Source: DAISWL01 sp036826375 (lineage in GTDB: Bacteria; Patescibacteriota; Saccharimonadia; Saccharimonadales; HK-STAS-PATE-42). From it: a stretch of 56,870 bases of DNA. Shown one piece after another: positions 43,078 through 52,295 of the stretch. Position numbers and translations under genes: made by a program. The notes beneath the pieces are model-generated. The model was not told the DNA's origin and searched no databases. It saw only the letters and a list, made by a program, of their open reading frames with translations. Location: NCBI GenBank assembly GCA_036826375.1, contig DAISWL010000004.1, forward strand, positions 1 through 56,870, read 5' to 3'. Positions within the stretch are counted from its first letter, which is position 1. Every line of letters starts with the position of its first letter.

Positions 43078-44484
43078 ATGAAAAAAATAAAAAATAGTGA
43101 TAATGACTACCAGCTAATAATTATAGGATCTGGGCCAGCTGGAATGTCTGCTGCTAATTTCGCTATTAAAAACAAACTGAAAACATTGCTAATAGAAAAG
43201 ACGTCTTGCGAGGGAGGGGAATGCACTCATAATGGTTGTATACCGGCTAAGACCATGATGCATGTAGCTAAAGTGTATAGTAATGCAAAGACGGGGGGTT
43301 ATATGGGCCTAAAAGCTTCCACCCTTGGTTATAACTTCCCCAGTATAGTTAAGTGGCGAGATTTAGCAGTGGAAAACACTGGTATTTGCTCTATGCTTAA
43401 GGACATGCAGAAGAGAGGTCTGCAGGTGGTGCGGGGAGACGCCAAATTCTCCGGACCAAACTCGATCAAGGTAAACTCTAAAGATAAATTTAATTTTGAT
43501 CATGCCATCATAGCTACGGGCGGTAGGGCCAGGGTGCCATCTAACATAGAAGGCTTAAATGAAGTAGGATATCTAACCTATAATCAGGCTACTCAAATCA
43601 AAAAAGCCCCTAAGTCAGTTGCAATATTAGGAGGAAGTGCTATTGGTTGTGAGTTTATGCAACTTCTTAATGCTCTTGGATCAAAAGTCATAATCATAGA
43701 AAAATCAGATTATTTAATGAATTTTGCTGATGTTCAGGCCTCTGATTTGATTAAAAGAATTTATACCGAAAGAGGTGTGGACATACATCTGGGAGCTAAA
43801 CTTAATTCTGTAGCCAGAGTTGGTACCAAAAAAGAGCTAAACTTAACAAATTCTACTGGCGAAGCATTAACAATTAAGGTAGATGAAATAATAGTAGCTA
43901 GCGGTAAAGATCCTAATACAGATTTAAGTCTGAAATCTGCAAAAGTTGAATTCAACCCCCAATGCATAGAAGTAAACAGAAGACTAGAAACCGCCAATAA
44001 GAATATTTATGCAATTGGGGATGTTGTAGGGCCACTCAAATTTACTCACACGGGCATATATCAAGCAGAGATAGCAGTATTTAACATTTTAAACTCTCGC
44101 AAGAAAAAAGAAACTGATTATGATTCAGTTGCTTACAACATTTTTACAAACCCAGAGATGGCCTCACTTGGCCTAAGCGAGCAAGCAGCAATTTCTAGGG
44201 ATATTAGATACGTGGTAGGTTTTTGCGACATTGTTGAAATAGCCAGAGCGGATACTAACGGAGAGCAAAATGGCTTTATAAAAATAATTGCAGATCCAGA
44301 AAATGGGTTGATAATAGGGGCGACTATCGTTGCTCCAAGGGCGGGCGAGATGATTCAAGAACTAGGTTTAGCCATGAAATATGGCATTAGTGTTGGTCAA
44401 GTTGCCGAGATGGTGCATATTTTTCCAACCTGGAGTGAGGCCGTTAGAATCGCTGCAAATAGAGCAGCCAGCAAGGTTGGATAA
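43078..44484 (+). CDS. FAD-dependent pyridine nucleotide-disulfide oxidoreductase
   Basis: This 468-residue protein has an FAD-binding IIGSGPAGMSAA, the redox disulfide GGECTHNGC (C49-C54, with IPAK after), an NAD(P)-binding AILGGSAIGCEF and an AIGDVVGPLKFTHTG flavin segment. It resembles dihydrolipoyl dehydrogenase, but the C-terminal active-site HxHPT is HIFPTWSE, so the usual catalytic His is Phe, as in SthA-like and other non-lipoyl members. No 2-oxoacid dehydrogenase genes are nearby. The substrate is unknown, possibly a low-molecular-weight disulfide. Confidence 0.85.
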   Translation: MKKIKNSDNDYQLIIIGSGPAGMSAANFAIKNKLKTLLIEKTSCEGGECTHNGCIPAKTMMHVAKVYSNAKTGGYMGLKASTLGYNFPSIVKWRDLAVENTGICSMLKDMQKRGLQVVRGDAKFSGPNSIKVNSKDKFNFDHAIIATGGRARVPSNIEGLNEVGYLTYNQATQIKKAPKSVAILGGSAIGCEFMQLLNALGSKVIIIEKSDYLMNFADVQASDLIKRIYTERGVDIHLGAKLNSVARVGTKKELNLTNSTGEALTIKVDEIIVASGKDPNTDLSLKSAKVEFNPQCIEVNRRLETANKNIYAIGDVVGPLKFTHTGIYQAEIAVFNILNSRKKKETDYDSVAYNIFTNPEMASLGLSEQAAISRDIRYVVGFCDIVEIARADTNGEQNGFIKIIADPENGLIIGATIVAPRAGEMIQELGLAMKYGISVGQVAEMVHIFPTWSEAVRIAANRAASKVG

Positions 44485-44647
44485 TGTATTTTAGATGTCG
44501 CTCTTACTCAAATTATGTCTGATTTGCCATTGGAGTGATTCAATCTACCAATTTTTAGATAGCCTATATGGCTGGGGAATGGGATGGATCTGCTATCCCC
44601 GTTGCGATATCCATAACTAGCTCCAACAAAAGCACGCCCATATAATA

Positions 44648-44656
44648 TGGTATACT
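44648..44656 (+). promoter_or_regulatory. Extended -10 box before mltG
   Basis: TGGTATACT, 12 bases before ATG 44669. The 44485-44647 spacer contains GGGAT/ATCCC-type inverted repeats (about 44580-44610) but no gene. Confidence 0.5.
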
Positions 44657-44668
44657 TGCTTATATAAA

Positions 44669-45715
44669 ATGGTTAAGTTTAATTATAAAAAAACGAAAAG
44701 TCCCATATACATTTTCAGAAAGCTTGCTCTGGCCATTCTGGTAGTAGTAGTTGGTGCAATGGCTATATCTTATTTTTGGTATAAATTTTCCCTTAAACCA
44801 GCATCTACCGTCAATAACAAAATTATTTATCGAGTTGAAACCGGCGATAATCCTACCACGACAGCTTATAAATTAAAACAAAATAATCTTATAAAGAGCG
44901 AATTAGCATTCAAGATATTTATTAAGCTTAATAATTATAATAATCTTCTACCTGGTGAATACCAACTTTCTCCTAGCTACGATGCCAAACAAATCGCTGA
45001 TTTAGTATTTAACTCTAAACCAAAATACAGTAAGGTGACCTTCCTACCCGGCAAAACTATAGCTGATTATAGACAAGCTATGCTAGATGCAGGTTATAGT
45101 ATAAACGATGTAGATTCAGCCCTTAAGCTTAGTTATGATAATCCCAGCCTCGCTGATAAGCCAGCTGATCAAGGTTTGGAGGGATATATCAGACCTCAAA
45201 CTTATACTAAACTAGTAAAATATCAAGATACCCCAGAGAGCATTATTAGCCAAAATCTTGCAGAAACCGATAAACTTATAGATGGCGATTTTAAATCTAA
45301 AATAGCAGCTAAAAATTTGAACATTCACCAAGCCTTTACTCTGGCCTCTATTATTCAGCAAGAATCATCCGACCCTGATACTCAAAGAAAAATTGCCCAA
45401 GTATTTTATTCTCGATTAAGGGATGATATATCGCTAGGCTCCGATGTTACTTTTCAGTATGCGGCAAAAATTACTGGTCAAACAGCCTCTCCAACCATGG
45501 AATCTGAGTACAATACCCGTATTCACAAAGGGTTGCCACCTGGGCCTATAGGTGGATTTACCGATTCTGCCTTGAAAGCTGTGGTTGATCCGGCAGATGG
45601 TGATTACTTATTTTTTGTAGCGGGTGATGACGGCAATACCTACTTCAGCAGAACAAATGAAGAGCATGAATCTTTAAAGAAAGCTCACTGCCAGAAGCTT
45701 TGTAAGCTATATTGA
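44669..45715 (+). CDS. mltG: Endolytic murein transglycosylase MltG
   Basis: This 348-residue protein has one N-terminal membrane helix, a LysM-like subdomain (RVETGDNPTTTAYKL, LLPGEYQL) and the YceG catalytic domain with EGYIRPQTY and LASIIQQESS (E232 as catalytic acid). YSRLRDDISLGSDVTFQY then IHKGLPPGPI complete the family signature. It cuts nascent peptidoglycan strands near the membrane. Length fits the family. It lies next to the LysM-CHAP hydrolase, a wall-remodelling pair. Confidence 0.92.
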   Translation: MVKFNYKKTKSPIYIFRKLALAILVVVVGAMAISYFWYKFSLKPASTVNNKIIYRVETGDNPTTTAYKLKQNNLIKSELAFKIFIKLNNYNNLLPGEYQLSPSYDAKQIADLVFNSKPKYSKVTFLPGKTIADYRQAMLDAGYSINDVDSALKLSYDNPSLADKPADQGLEGYIRPQTYTKLVKYQDTPESIISQNLAETDKLIDGDFKSKIAAKNLNIHQAFTLASIIQQESSDPDTQRKIAQVFYSRLRDDISLGSDVTFQYAAKITGQTASPTMESEYNTRIHKGLPPGPIGGFTDSALKAVVDPADGDYLFFVAGDDGNTYFSRTNEEHESLKKAHCQKLCKLY

Positions 45716-45717
45716 TA

Positions 45718-45747
45718 TTGACATGCTAATACTGCATCTGATATAAT
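45718..45747 (+). promoter_or_regulatory. Consensus promoter for the LysM-CHAP gene
   Basis: TTGACA (45718-45723), 18 bases, TATAAT (45742-45747). It implies a start near 45754 and a leader of about 145 bases, long for this window. No clear leader structure was seen. Confidence 0.75.
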
Positions 45748-45899
45748 CATTAGCGACTCCGTTTAAGCATTAGTAACCACTTAAACTTAATAGTTTAAAT
45801 TGTGAAAAGCTAATTGGCAGTTGTTCTACTGATATCGCAAAAAAGAGTTTTAAAACTAACTAAATAATTAATCTATTGAATGAGGTCGGAAACTCTTTG

Positions 45900-47090
45900 A
45901 TGTTTTTGTACGAAAATCGACAAAAAGTAAGTTATCGGGAGATCATAAAGTTTTGTGTAAAGAAAACCATTTTTCTTAAGAATCCAAAACAGAGGTTTTT
46001 TATTAGTAATAATAAAATAGCATCAAAGTTACGTATTAGTTTATTATTTTTGAGTACCCTGTACTTATCCTTTCCTTTAGCTCTTATGCCGACATCAAAA
46101 GTAGATGCGGCTGTTAAAGTTAGCATAGATTCCTCTAGCAACGCTCAGGATCAATCAAGTGATCCTATTATTGCGGCACAATTAGCAGCTGCTATAGCTA
46201 GTGACGTTGGCTCTGTAGTTTCTAATAATGTTAGCCAGTACGCCGATACGGTTGCAGCTGAAAGCCAATCCGATACAAACTCACTAATTGATAATAATAG
46301 TACTCCAAAGCTGGACAGCTCATCTCAGAGCTCATCGAAGAGCAGAAGTTCCACGGTTATTTACACCGTATTAGAAGGCGACGATGTTAATAAGGTCGCT
46401 GGTATATTCGGTCTTAGCCCCAACACAATAAGGTGGGTTAACAATATAGATGGTGATAGTTTAACTGTCGGTAGTGATATAACAGTATTACCAGTTGACG
46501 GGCTTATTCATAGGGTTCAGCCTGGTGAAACCGCAGCATCTTTAGCCGAAAAATATAAGTCTAATGCAGCAGATATTATAAGCTTTAACAATATTCAAAA
46601 TGATACTCTGGTAGAAGGCAGCGATATAGTTATACCTGGCGGTACCAAGCCAGTAACGGTCATAGAAAAGAAGGCTGAAGAAGCCAAAACTAAGAAGACT
46701 TATACCCAAACAGATGTTACGGTCAAGAACTTGGGAGCCTCTGGTTACGCTGTAAGCGGTAATAATACCTATGCTTACGGCTATTGTACATGGCATGCTG
46801 CTAATCGTAGGGCGGCCATAGGGCGACCAATCCCTAATCGGATGGGCAATGCCATATCTTGGGCTTCTGCTGCTCGCGGAGCTGGTTATAGCGTTGATGG
46901 AGATCCTCAGTCGGGAGACGTGCTATATCATAAGTATCAAGGAGGAGCTGGTCACGTAGCTTTCGTAGAATCTATTAACGAAGATGGCTCAATACTTGTA
47001 TCAGATATGAATTACAATGGAGGCTGGGGCAGAGTCAGTTACCGTACAGTTTCTCAATCTGAATTCAGCAAATATTTGTTCATCCACTAG
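45900..47090 (+). CDS. Secreted LysM-CHAP peptidoglycan hydrolase
   Basis: ATG 45900 is preferred; TTG 45876 is in frame and would add 8 residues. The 396-residue product has a long basic N-region before its signal helix (LRISLLFLSTLYLSFPLALM). A Ser/Gln-rich stretch follows, then two LysM units (VIYTVLEGDDVNKVAGIFGL and IHRVQPGETAASLAEKYK). The CHAP domain has GYCTWHAANRR (C296 nucleophile), SGDVLYHK and AGHVAFVES (catalytic His). LysM binds the glycan and CHAP cleaves peptide or amide bonds. Confidence 0.88.
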   Translation: MFLYENRQKVSYREIIKFCVKKTIFLKNPKQRFFISNNKIASKLRISLLFLSTLYLSFPLALMPTSKVDAAVKVSIDSSSNAQDQSSDPIIAAQLAAAIASDVGSVVSNNVSQYADTVAAESQSDTNSLIDNNSTPKLDSSSQSSSKSRSSTVIYTVLEGDDVNKVAGIFGLSPNTIRWVNNIDGDSLTVGSDITVLPVDGLIHRVQPGETAASLAEKYKSNAADIISFNNIQNDTLVEGSDIVIPGGTKPVTVIEKKAEEAKTKKTYTQTDVTVKNLGASGYAVSGNNTYAYGYCTWHAANRRAAIGRPIPNRMGNAISWASAARGAGYSVDGDPQSGDVLYHKYQGGAGHVAFVESINEDGSILVSDMNYNGGWGRVSYRTVSQSEFSKYLFIH

Positions 47091-47173
47091 GGGCTAATAT
47101 TTTTATGCGAACGTAGTCTACGCTATATGAGGTTATATGAATCATCCGCTATGCTTTAAGCCGGTTATTAGAG

Positions 47174-47179
47174 TATAAT
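47174..47179 (+). promoter_or_regulatory. -10 box for the folD-murB-M50 operon
   Basis: TATAAT, about 45 bases before the folD start. An AAGGAG ribosome binding site lies at 47214-47219. Confidence 0.5.
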
Positions 47180-47223
47180 CATTTTTAGCGTATCAATTTA
47201 ATTCTAAACACATAAGGAGCGAT

Positions 47224-48075
47224 ATTTTCAAATATAGATCTAAGAAAATAAAAAGAATAACCCTCTCCGGTTCCGATTTGGTCAGTTATATTAAGCTTAA
47301 TCAACAACGATCTGTCAGGGCTATGCTTCAACAGGGTCTTAAACCTAGATTGGATATTATAGTTGCCGCGGAAAACAACTTGCCGATAGAGAAGTACATA
47401 AAGTTCAAGATACAATACGGGTTAGATATAGGCATAGGAGTTGTAGTGCATAGGGTAAACTCCGGTGAGCTGATTAATTTAATTAAAGGTCTTAATGAAG
47501 ATGTTGGCGTAGGCGCAATTATTTTGCAGCTCCCAATCGATGACCAAACTCTGCTCGATGAAGCTTTAAGTTTGATTAACATAAGCAAAGATGTCGATGG
47601 GCTCAACCCGAAATCTAAATTTGATTCCGCCACCGCTACCGCAATAATGTGGCTAATCAGTGGCTACAATATTAGTTTAGAATCTAAGAAAATTTACGTA
47701 GTTGGACAAGGTAAGCTAGTGGGAAGGCCTCTAACAAACATGCTAATTAGCTCTGGTCTGAATGTTAATACTATAATCTCTGATGATAACTTGAGTTTAA
47801 TTAAAGATGGCGATTTAATAATTTCGGCCACTGGTAAGCCTGGCCTAATTACGCCTGATTTAATTAAATCAGGAGCTATAGTAATAGATGCTGGTACCGC
47901 CGCCGAAGATGGAGCCATTAAGGGCGATGTAGCCGATGATTTATACCTAAGGGATGACATCAACGTCACCCCTAAAATAGGCGGGGTGGGGCCTCTAACA
48001 ATCGCCGCTTTATTCGCTAATGTTATTAAATCTTATCAGATGTTAGTTTCTGGAGGCTCTAGCAATGAAGATTAG
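47224..48075 (+). CDS. folD: FolD-like methylenetetrahydrofolate dehydrogenase/cyclohydrolase, probable ATT start
   Basis: The family N-terminus needs ITLSGSDLVSYI, which lies upstream of any ATG/GTG; the frame's TTG at 47278 would cut into it. AAGGAG sits 4-5 bases before ATT 47224, so ATT is the likely start (about 283 residues). The Y-x-x-x-K pair of the active site is seen (EKYIKFK), as are LQLPI, KDVDGLNP and the NAD(P) site VVGQGKLVGRP. The PCTP motif is replaced by SKFDSATAT, so folate binding may differ. It interconverts C1-folates. Confidence 0.8.
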   Translation: MFKYRSKKIKRITLSGSDLVSYIKLNQQRSVRAMLQQGLKPRLDIIVAAENNLPIEKYIKFKIQYGLDIGIGVVVHRVNSGELINLIKGLNEDVGVGAIILQLPIDDQTLLDEALSLINISKDVDGLNPKSKFDSATATAIMWLISGYNISLESKKIYVVGQGKLVGRPLTNMLISSGLNVNTIISDDNLSLIKDGDLIISATGKPGLITPDLIKSGAIVIDAGTAAEDGAIKGDVADDLYLRDDINVTPKIGGVGPLTIAALFANVIKSYQMLVSGGSSNED

Positions 48076-49138
48076 CCATGATATAGATTTATCTCAATAT
48101 ACAACCATGAGAGTTGGAGGTAGGGCTAATAATTTGATAAAGGTTAACACCTTAGATCAGCTAATTGAATCACTGTTATGGGTTAGAGAAAATAAATCCA
48201 AATTTTTTATTCTTGGAGGTGGAAGTAACACCATCTTTACAGACAAAGGATACAGCGGCATCATTATTCTTAATAGAATTAAGCTTAAGCCTAAATTTGA
48301 AATTATAAATCATATTGATCACTATTCTGTAGTTGCTGGGGCGGGTGAAATATGGGACAATTTGGTGCAGTTTAGCGTTGAAAATGGTTTAACTGGCATC
48401 GAAGCACTTTCTTTAATACCTGGTACGGTTGGCGCAGCCCCAGTTCAAAACATAGGAGCTTATGGCCAGCAAGTTAGCGATGCCGTTTATGAACTTGAAG
48501 CAGTTGATACTAAATCACTCCAAGTGGTTAAGTTTAAGCCTGAAGATTGCGGATTTTCTTATCGCTCTAGCAAATTTAATAGTACAGAAAAGGGTAGATA
48601 CGTCATTGTATCGGTTAAATTTAAGCTCCAAAAAGCTAACTATCGAGGCAAGATTTACAAGGATGTTGAAAACTATCTTATTAATAATAAACGCTCGCTT
48701 AATAATTTAACCCCGGCTCAAATTAGGGAAGCGGTGATTAATATACGTTCCAATAAACTTCCTAATCCTGAAATAATCGCCAACTCTGGCTCATTCTTCA
48801 AAAATCCAATTATTAGCGAAGACGAATTTATCAAGCTTAAGCTTAGTAACCCGGAAATTGTGGAAAAACCACAGGGGTGGAGCCAATGCCCCTTTTGGAG
48901 GGTTGATAATGGTTATAAAATATCAGCGGGTTGGCTTGTTGGTCGGGCTGGTTTCAGTTCTTTCTATGATAATGAATTAGATTTCGGAACCTGGCCTAAT
49001 CAAGATTTAGTACTCTATTCTAAGTCGAAAAGACCAGAATACCAAAATCTTAAAAGCTTCAAAGAGCTTATTAGGCTTAAGGTTCACGAATGTTTCAATA
49101 TATTGCTTCAACAGGAGCCAGAAGAAGTGGTAGAATAA
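48065..49138 (+). CDS. murB: UDP-N-acetylenolpyruvoylglucosamine reductase MurB
   Basis: This 357-residue protein has an FAD-binding domain with YTTMRVGGRANNLI, FILGGGSNTIF, GTVGAAPVQNIGAYGQ and FSYRSSKF. The C-terminal domain has NSGSFFKNP (catalytic Ser) and WLVGRAGF. It reduces UDP-GlcNAc-enolpyruvate to UDP-MurNAc, the second committed step of peptidoglycan synthesis. It overlaps folD by 11 bases and is followed 7 bases later by the M50 protease, so it is one operon. Confidence 0.94.
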   Translation: MKISHDIDLSQYTTMRVGGRANNLIKVNTLDQLIESLLWVRENKSKFFILGGGSNTIFTDKGYSGIIILNRIKLKPKFEIINHIDHYSVVAGAGEIWDNLVQFSVENGLTGIEALSLIPGTVGAAPVQNIGAYGQQVSDAVYELEAVDTKSLQVVKFKPEDCGFSYRSSKFNSTEKGRYVIVSVKFKLQKANYRGKIYKDVENYLINNKRSLNNLTPAQIREAVINIRSNKLPNPEIIANSGSFFKNPIISEDEFIKLKLSNPEIVEKPQGWSQCPFWRVDNGYKISAGWLVGRAGFSSFYDNELDFGTWPNQDLVLYSKSKRPEYQNLKSFKELIRLKVHECFNILLQQEPEEVVE

Positions 49139-49145
49139 GATACAT

Positions 49146-49751
49146 ATGGCAGGAACAGACTTAATACTATACGTTATAGCTATCGTAATATCTATAACTC
49201 TTCATGAGTTTATGCATGCTCAAGTTGCTTATAGCCTGGGAGATGATCTGGCTCACGCAAAAGGGCGTAGGAGTTTTAATCCATTGGCTCATATAGATAT
49301 TGTTACCACCGTTCTATTGCCTATAGGCTTGGCTATGGCTGGTCTACCAGTTTTTGGAGCCGCCAAGCCTGTGCCTATAAATAGCTCTCGCTTAAGGTTC
49401 GGTGATTGGGGGATGGCTTTAGTTGCAGTATCTGGTCCGATGACCAATTTACTTTTAGCTGTAATGGCATCCGGATTTATAAAACTAAACATACCTCACG
49501 GGTTAATAGATTTTGCCTCTATATTTACTCAAGTTAACTTAGGTTTTTTTGTTTTCAATATGATACCTTGGCCTCCTTTGGATGGTTCACGTATACTATA
49601 TGCAATTGCTCCTGATCCGGTAAAAAGTATCATGGCTCAAATTGAGAGTATGGGACTATTGGGCTTAGGGATGTTCATCTTTATTGGGATGCCTTTGATC
49701 CGGCCGATTATGAACTATAGCTTAAGCTGGTTATACACAATTTTAGTATAA
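49146..49751 (+). CDS. M50-family intramembrane metalloprotease
   Basis: This 201-residue protein has several membrane helices with the zinc motif HEFMH (HExxH) in the first and the third ligand in NMIPWPPLDGSRIL. It resembles the short M50B/SpoIVFB-like proteins without PDZ or CBS domains that are common in bacteria. The target is unknown. It is the third gene of the folD-murB operon. Confidence 0.9.
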   Translation: MAGTDLILYVIAIVISITLHEFMHAQVAYSLGDDLAHAKGRRSFNPLAHIDIVTTVLLPIGLAMAGLPVFGAAKPVPINSSRLRFGDWGMALVAVSGPMTNLLLAVMASGFIKLNIPHGLIDFASIFTQVNLGFFVFNMIPWPPLDGSRILYAIAPDPVKSIMAQIESMGLLGLGMFIFIGMPLIRPIMNYSLSWLYTILV

Positions 49752-49790
49752 AGTTATTCAAGTTTTATCAAAGCATAATCTCTAATATGG

Positions 49791-49799
49791 TGGTATAAT
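49791..49799 (+). promoter_or_regulatory. Extended -10 box for the rod-shaped RNA
   Basis: TGGTATAAT ends 4 bases before the RNA's first stem. The -35 region is weak, as is common with an extended -10. Confidence 0.65.
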
Positions 49800-49803
49800 T
49801 AAC

Positions 49804-49930
49804 ATAGGTCCGTATTCTCTGTACTTATTTAGTATAGGAAGCTCAAGATTCAAAGTAAGCCATCGTGTGAACTTTATGAGAGCTTATCCACTCTTAGGAT
49901 TTTTCCAGAGTGAATACGGGCCTATTTTGT
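49804..49930 (+). ncRNA. Candidate rod-shaped small RNA (6S-like shape)
   Basis: A 14-bp closing stem pairs ATAGGTCCGTATTC (49804-49817) with GAATACGGGCCTAT (49912-49925), with one G-U pair, and continues with TCTG/CAGA. Inside, GG-AAGCTC (49837-49844) pairs with GAGCTT-CC (49880-49889), leaving a central bubble. T-rich sequence (TATTTTGTT) follows the 3' arm. A single long rod with an internal bubble, its own promoter and a U-tail resemble 6S RNA, though about 125 bases is short for that family. The identity is inference. Confidence 0.55.
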
Positions 49931-50054
49931 TGCTTGATTTATACGTAAACTAAACATCATCACTTACTTTATCCTATTGGTTATACATTGGTATTTATTA
50001 ACTGAACCCCTGTCGGAACAAGTTTATTTTACTATAGTAGAGTATATTACAACG

Positions 50055-50081
50055 TTGGCACTCTTGAACTTAGAGTGCCAA
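50055..50081 (+). promoter_or_regulatory. CIRCE operator (HrcA site) of dnaK
   Basis: TTGGCACTC (50055-50063), nine bases, GAGTGCCAA (50073-50081): a perfect 9-9-9 CIRCE element. TATATT (50043-50048) is a probable -10, so the operator covers the start site. HrcA binding would repress dnaK until heat shock. No hrcA gene is in the window. A further 140 AT-rich bases separate it from the dnaK ATG. Confidence 0.93.
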
Positions 50082-50222
50082 TATTGTTACTATCTATATA
50101 GTTCTTTATAGCCTAAGCTTAAACTTTAATTTTAATAAAAAGTTCTAACTCAGGTAAAAAAGAACTAAACTTAAAAAGTTAAATAATAATCAAACCATAA
50201 TTTAATTAAAAAGGAGCATAAA

Positions 50223-52148
50223 ATGGGAAAAATAATTGGTATCGATTTAGGAACAACAAACAGTGCATTCGCAGTAATGCAAGCCGGTGATGCCACAATC
50301 ATCACCAATAACGAAGGGAATAGAACCACTCCTTCAGTAGTGGCTATTAAGGTTAGCAAAGATGGCAAGGAAGAAAGGTTAGTAGGTCAAATTGCAAATA
50401 GGCAAAGAGTCACTAACCCCGAGAATACAATCTTTGGCGTTAAGCGTTTAATCGGCCGTAAGCCTAGCGATAAGGAAGTTACCAAAGATCAAAAGCTGAT
50501 GCCTTATCAAATTATAGCTAGCGGAAGTACCGTTAAGGTTAAAATGGGCGGTAGTAATTATAGCCCTGAAGAAGTTTCAGCAATGATACTAAGTAAAATC
50601 AAAGCTGATGCTGAAGCCTACCTAGGAGAACCAGTAACAGAGGCGGTTATAACAGTTCCTGCTTACTTCGATGACGCTCAGCGTCAAGCTACTAAAGATG
50701 CTGGTAAAATTGCCGGCCTTGAAGTTAAGCGTATTATAAACGAGCCAACCGCAGCAGCTCTTGCTTATGGAATGGATAAAAAAGGCAAGAATGAAACAGT
50801 TGCAGTATTCGATTTAGGCGGTGGAACATTCGATGTCAGTATTCTAGATTTAGGAGATGGCGTATTTGAAGTTAAATCTACTAACGGTGATACTCATCTT
50901 GGTGGTGAAGATTTCGATCTCCGCATTGTCAACCACTTTGTAGATAAAATTAAAGAAGAAAACGGTAAAGATTTAACAGATAACGCAATGGCGATGCAGC
51001 GTCTAAAAGAAGAAGCTGAAAAAGCCAAAAAAGAGCTTTCTTCAGCCCAGAGTGCGGAAATAAATCTACCATTCCTAGATCAGGGTGAAGATGGCCCAAT
51101 CAACTTTGAATATACTTTAACCAGAGCCAAACTAGAGGATCTAGTTTCTGATCTTATCCAAAAAACCAAAGAGCCATGCCTAAAAGCATTGAAAGATGCT
51201 AAGCTTAAGGCCAGCGATATCAACGAAGTAATTCTAGTTGGTGGAATGACACGTATGCCAGCGGTCATCGCTAAGGTTAAGGAAATATTCGGCAAAGAGC
51301 CAATGAAGGGAGTTAATCCCGATGAAGTAGTGGCTATGGGTGCTGCAATTCAGGGAGGCGTACTTTCAGGCGATGTCAAAGACGTTCTGTTGCTAGATGT
51401 TACTCCCTTAAGCTTAGGTATTGAAACTATGGGCGGAGTTTCCACAAAGTTAATTGAGCGAAATACCACTGTTCCAACTTCAAAATCTCAGGTATTTTCA
51501 ACCGCCGCAGATAACCAACCTCAAGTTGAAATCCACGTTTTGCAGGGTGAACGAGAGATGGCTACAGATAATAAATCACTCGGCCGGTTCATTTTAGATG
51601 GAATTGCTCCTGCTCCAAGAGGCATCCCCCAAATTGAAGTAACTTTCAATATCGATGCCAACGGTATCCTTAATGTTAGTGCAAAAGATAAAGGTACCGG
51701 TAAAGAGCAATCTATTACAATTCAAAACAGCGGTAACTTAAGCAAAGAAGATATCGAAAAAGCCGCCAAAGAGGCCGAGCTTCATGCCGATGAAGATAAG
51801 AAGAAGCGTGAATCAATAGAGGCTAAAAACGCTCTAGAAAACTCTATCTATCAGGCAGAAAAGATGCCAACCGAATTCAAGGATAAAATCAGTGAGGATG
51901 ATAAAAAAGTAATAGAAGAAGAAGTTGCCAAGGCTAAAGAAGTATCAGCTAAAGATGACGCAGATAAAGATCAACTAGAGGCTGCTACTAAAGAGTTAAT
52001 GGATAAGGTTTCCGCAATAGGGGCTAAACTCTACCAGCAGGCTCAATCTGATGAATCCGCGAAAGAGGATCAAGCTAAATCGGATGAAAAATCTGAATCA
52101 AAAGATGAACCCATTGAGGGCGAAGTCATAGAAGATGAAGGTAAGTAA
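50223..52148 (+). CDS. dnaK: Hsp70 chaperone DnaK
   Basis: This 641-residue protein has the ATPase signatures IGIDLGTTNS, VFDLGGGTFDVSIL and VILVGGMTRMPAV, the linker DVLLLDVTPLSLGIETMGG, the peptide-binding domain, and an acidic C-terminal tail ending EDEGK. AAGGAG lies a few bases before the ATG. It folds and refolds client proteins with GrpE and DnaJ, which are not adjacent here. Regulated by the CIRCE element upstream. Confidence 0.97.
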   Translation: MGKIIGIDLGTTNSAFAVMQAGDATIITNNEGNRTTPSVVAIKVSKDGKEERLVGQIANRQRVTNPENTIFGVKRLIGRKPSDKEVTKDQKLMPYQIIASGSTVKVKMGGSNYSPEEVSAMILSKIKADAEAYLGEPVTEAVITVPAYFDDAQRQATKDAGKIAGLEVKRIINEPTAAALAYGMDKKGKNETVAVFDLGGGTFDVSILDLGDGVFEVKSTNGDTHLGGEDFDLRIVNHFVDKIKEENGKDLTDNAMAMQRLKEEAEKAKKELSSAQSAEINLPFLDQGEDGPINFEYTLTRAKLEDLVSDLIQKTKEPCLKALKDAKLKASDINEVILVGGMTRMPAVIAKVKEIFGKEPMKGVNPDEVVAMGAAIQGGVLSGDVKDVLLLDVTPLSLGIETMGGVSTKLIERNTTVPTSKSQVFSTAADNQPQVEIHVLQGEREMATDNKSLGRFILDGIAPAPRGIPQIEVTFNIDANGILNVSAKDKGTGKEQSITIQNSGNLSKEDIEKAAKEAELHADEDKKKRESIEAKNALENSIYQAEKMPTEFKDKISEDDKKVIEEEVAKAKEVSAKDDADKDQLEAATKELMDKVSAIGAKLYQQAQSDESAKEDQAKSDEKSESKDEPIEGEVIEDEGK

Positions 52149-52207
52149 CCGAAAGTTTTCTTGAGACAATTACGCTTCAACTCAATTTGAATTCGCAAAA
52201 GTTACAA

Positions 52208-52283
52208 CCCCCGGGGCTCCACTCAGCCGATAGAAGCTAACTTCTTCTAACTGAATCGAACTCCGGAGGGTCCAAATTTTTTC
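52208..52283 (+). other. GC-rich structured stretch after dnaK
   Basis: Short complementary blocks (CTCC/GGAG, AGAAG/CTTCT, CAG/CTG) with GGGTCC and a run of six T (52277-52282) suggest a branched terminator. It looks a little like a tRNA, but no cloverleaf can be drawn. Confidence 0.35.
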
Positions 52284-52295
52284 CGTAAGTCTAAG

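Noticed and set aside
52208..52283. tRNA or tmRNA gene downstream of dnaK
   Set aside because: A T-loop-like word and a CCA-like end are present, but arms do not pair into a cloverleaf.
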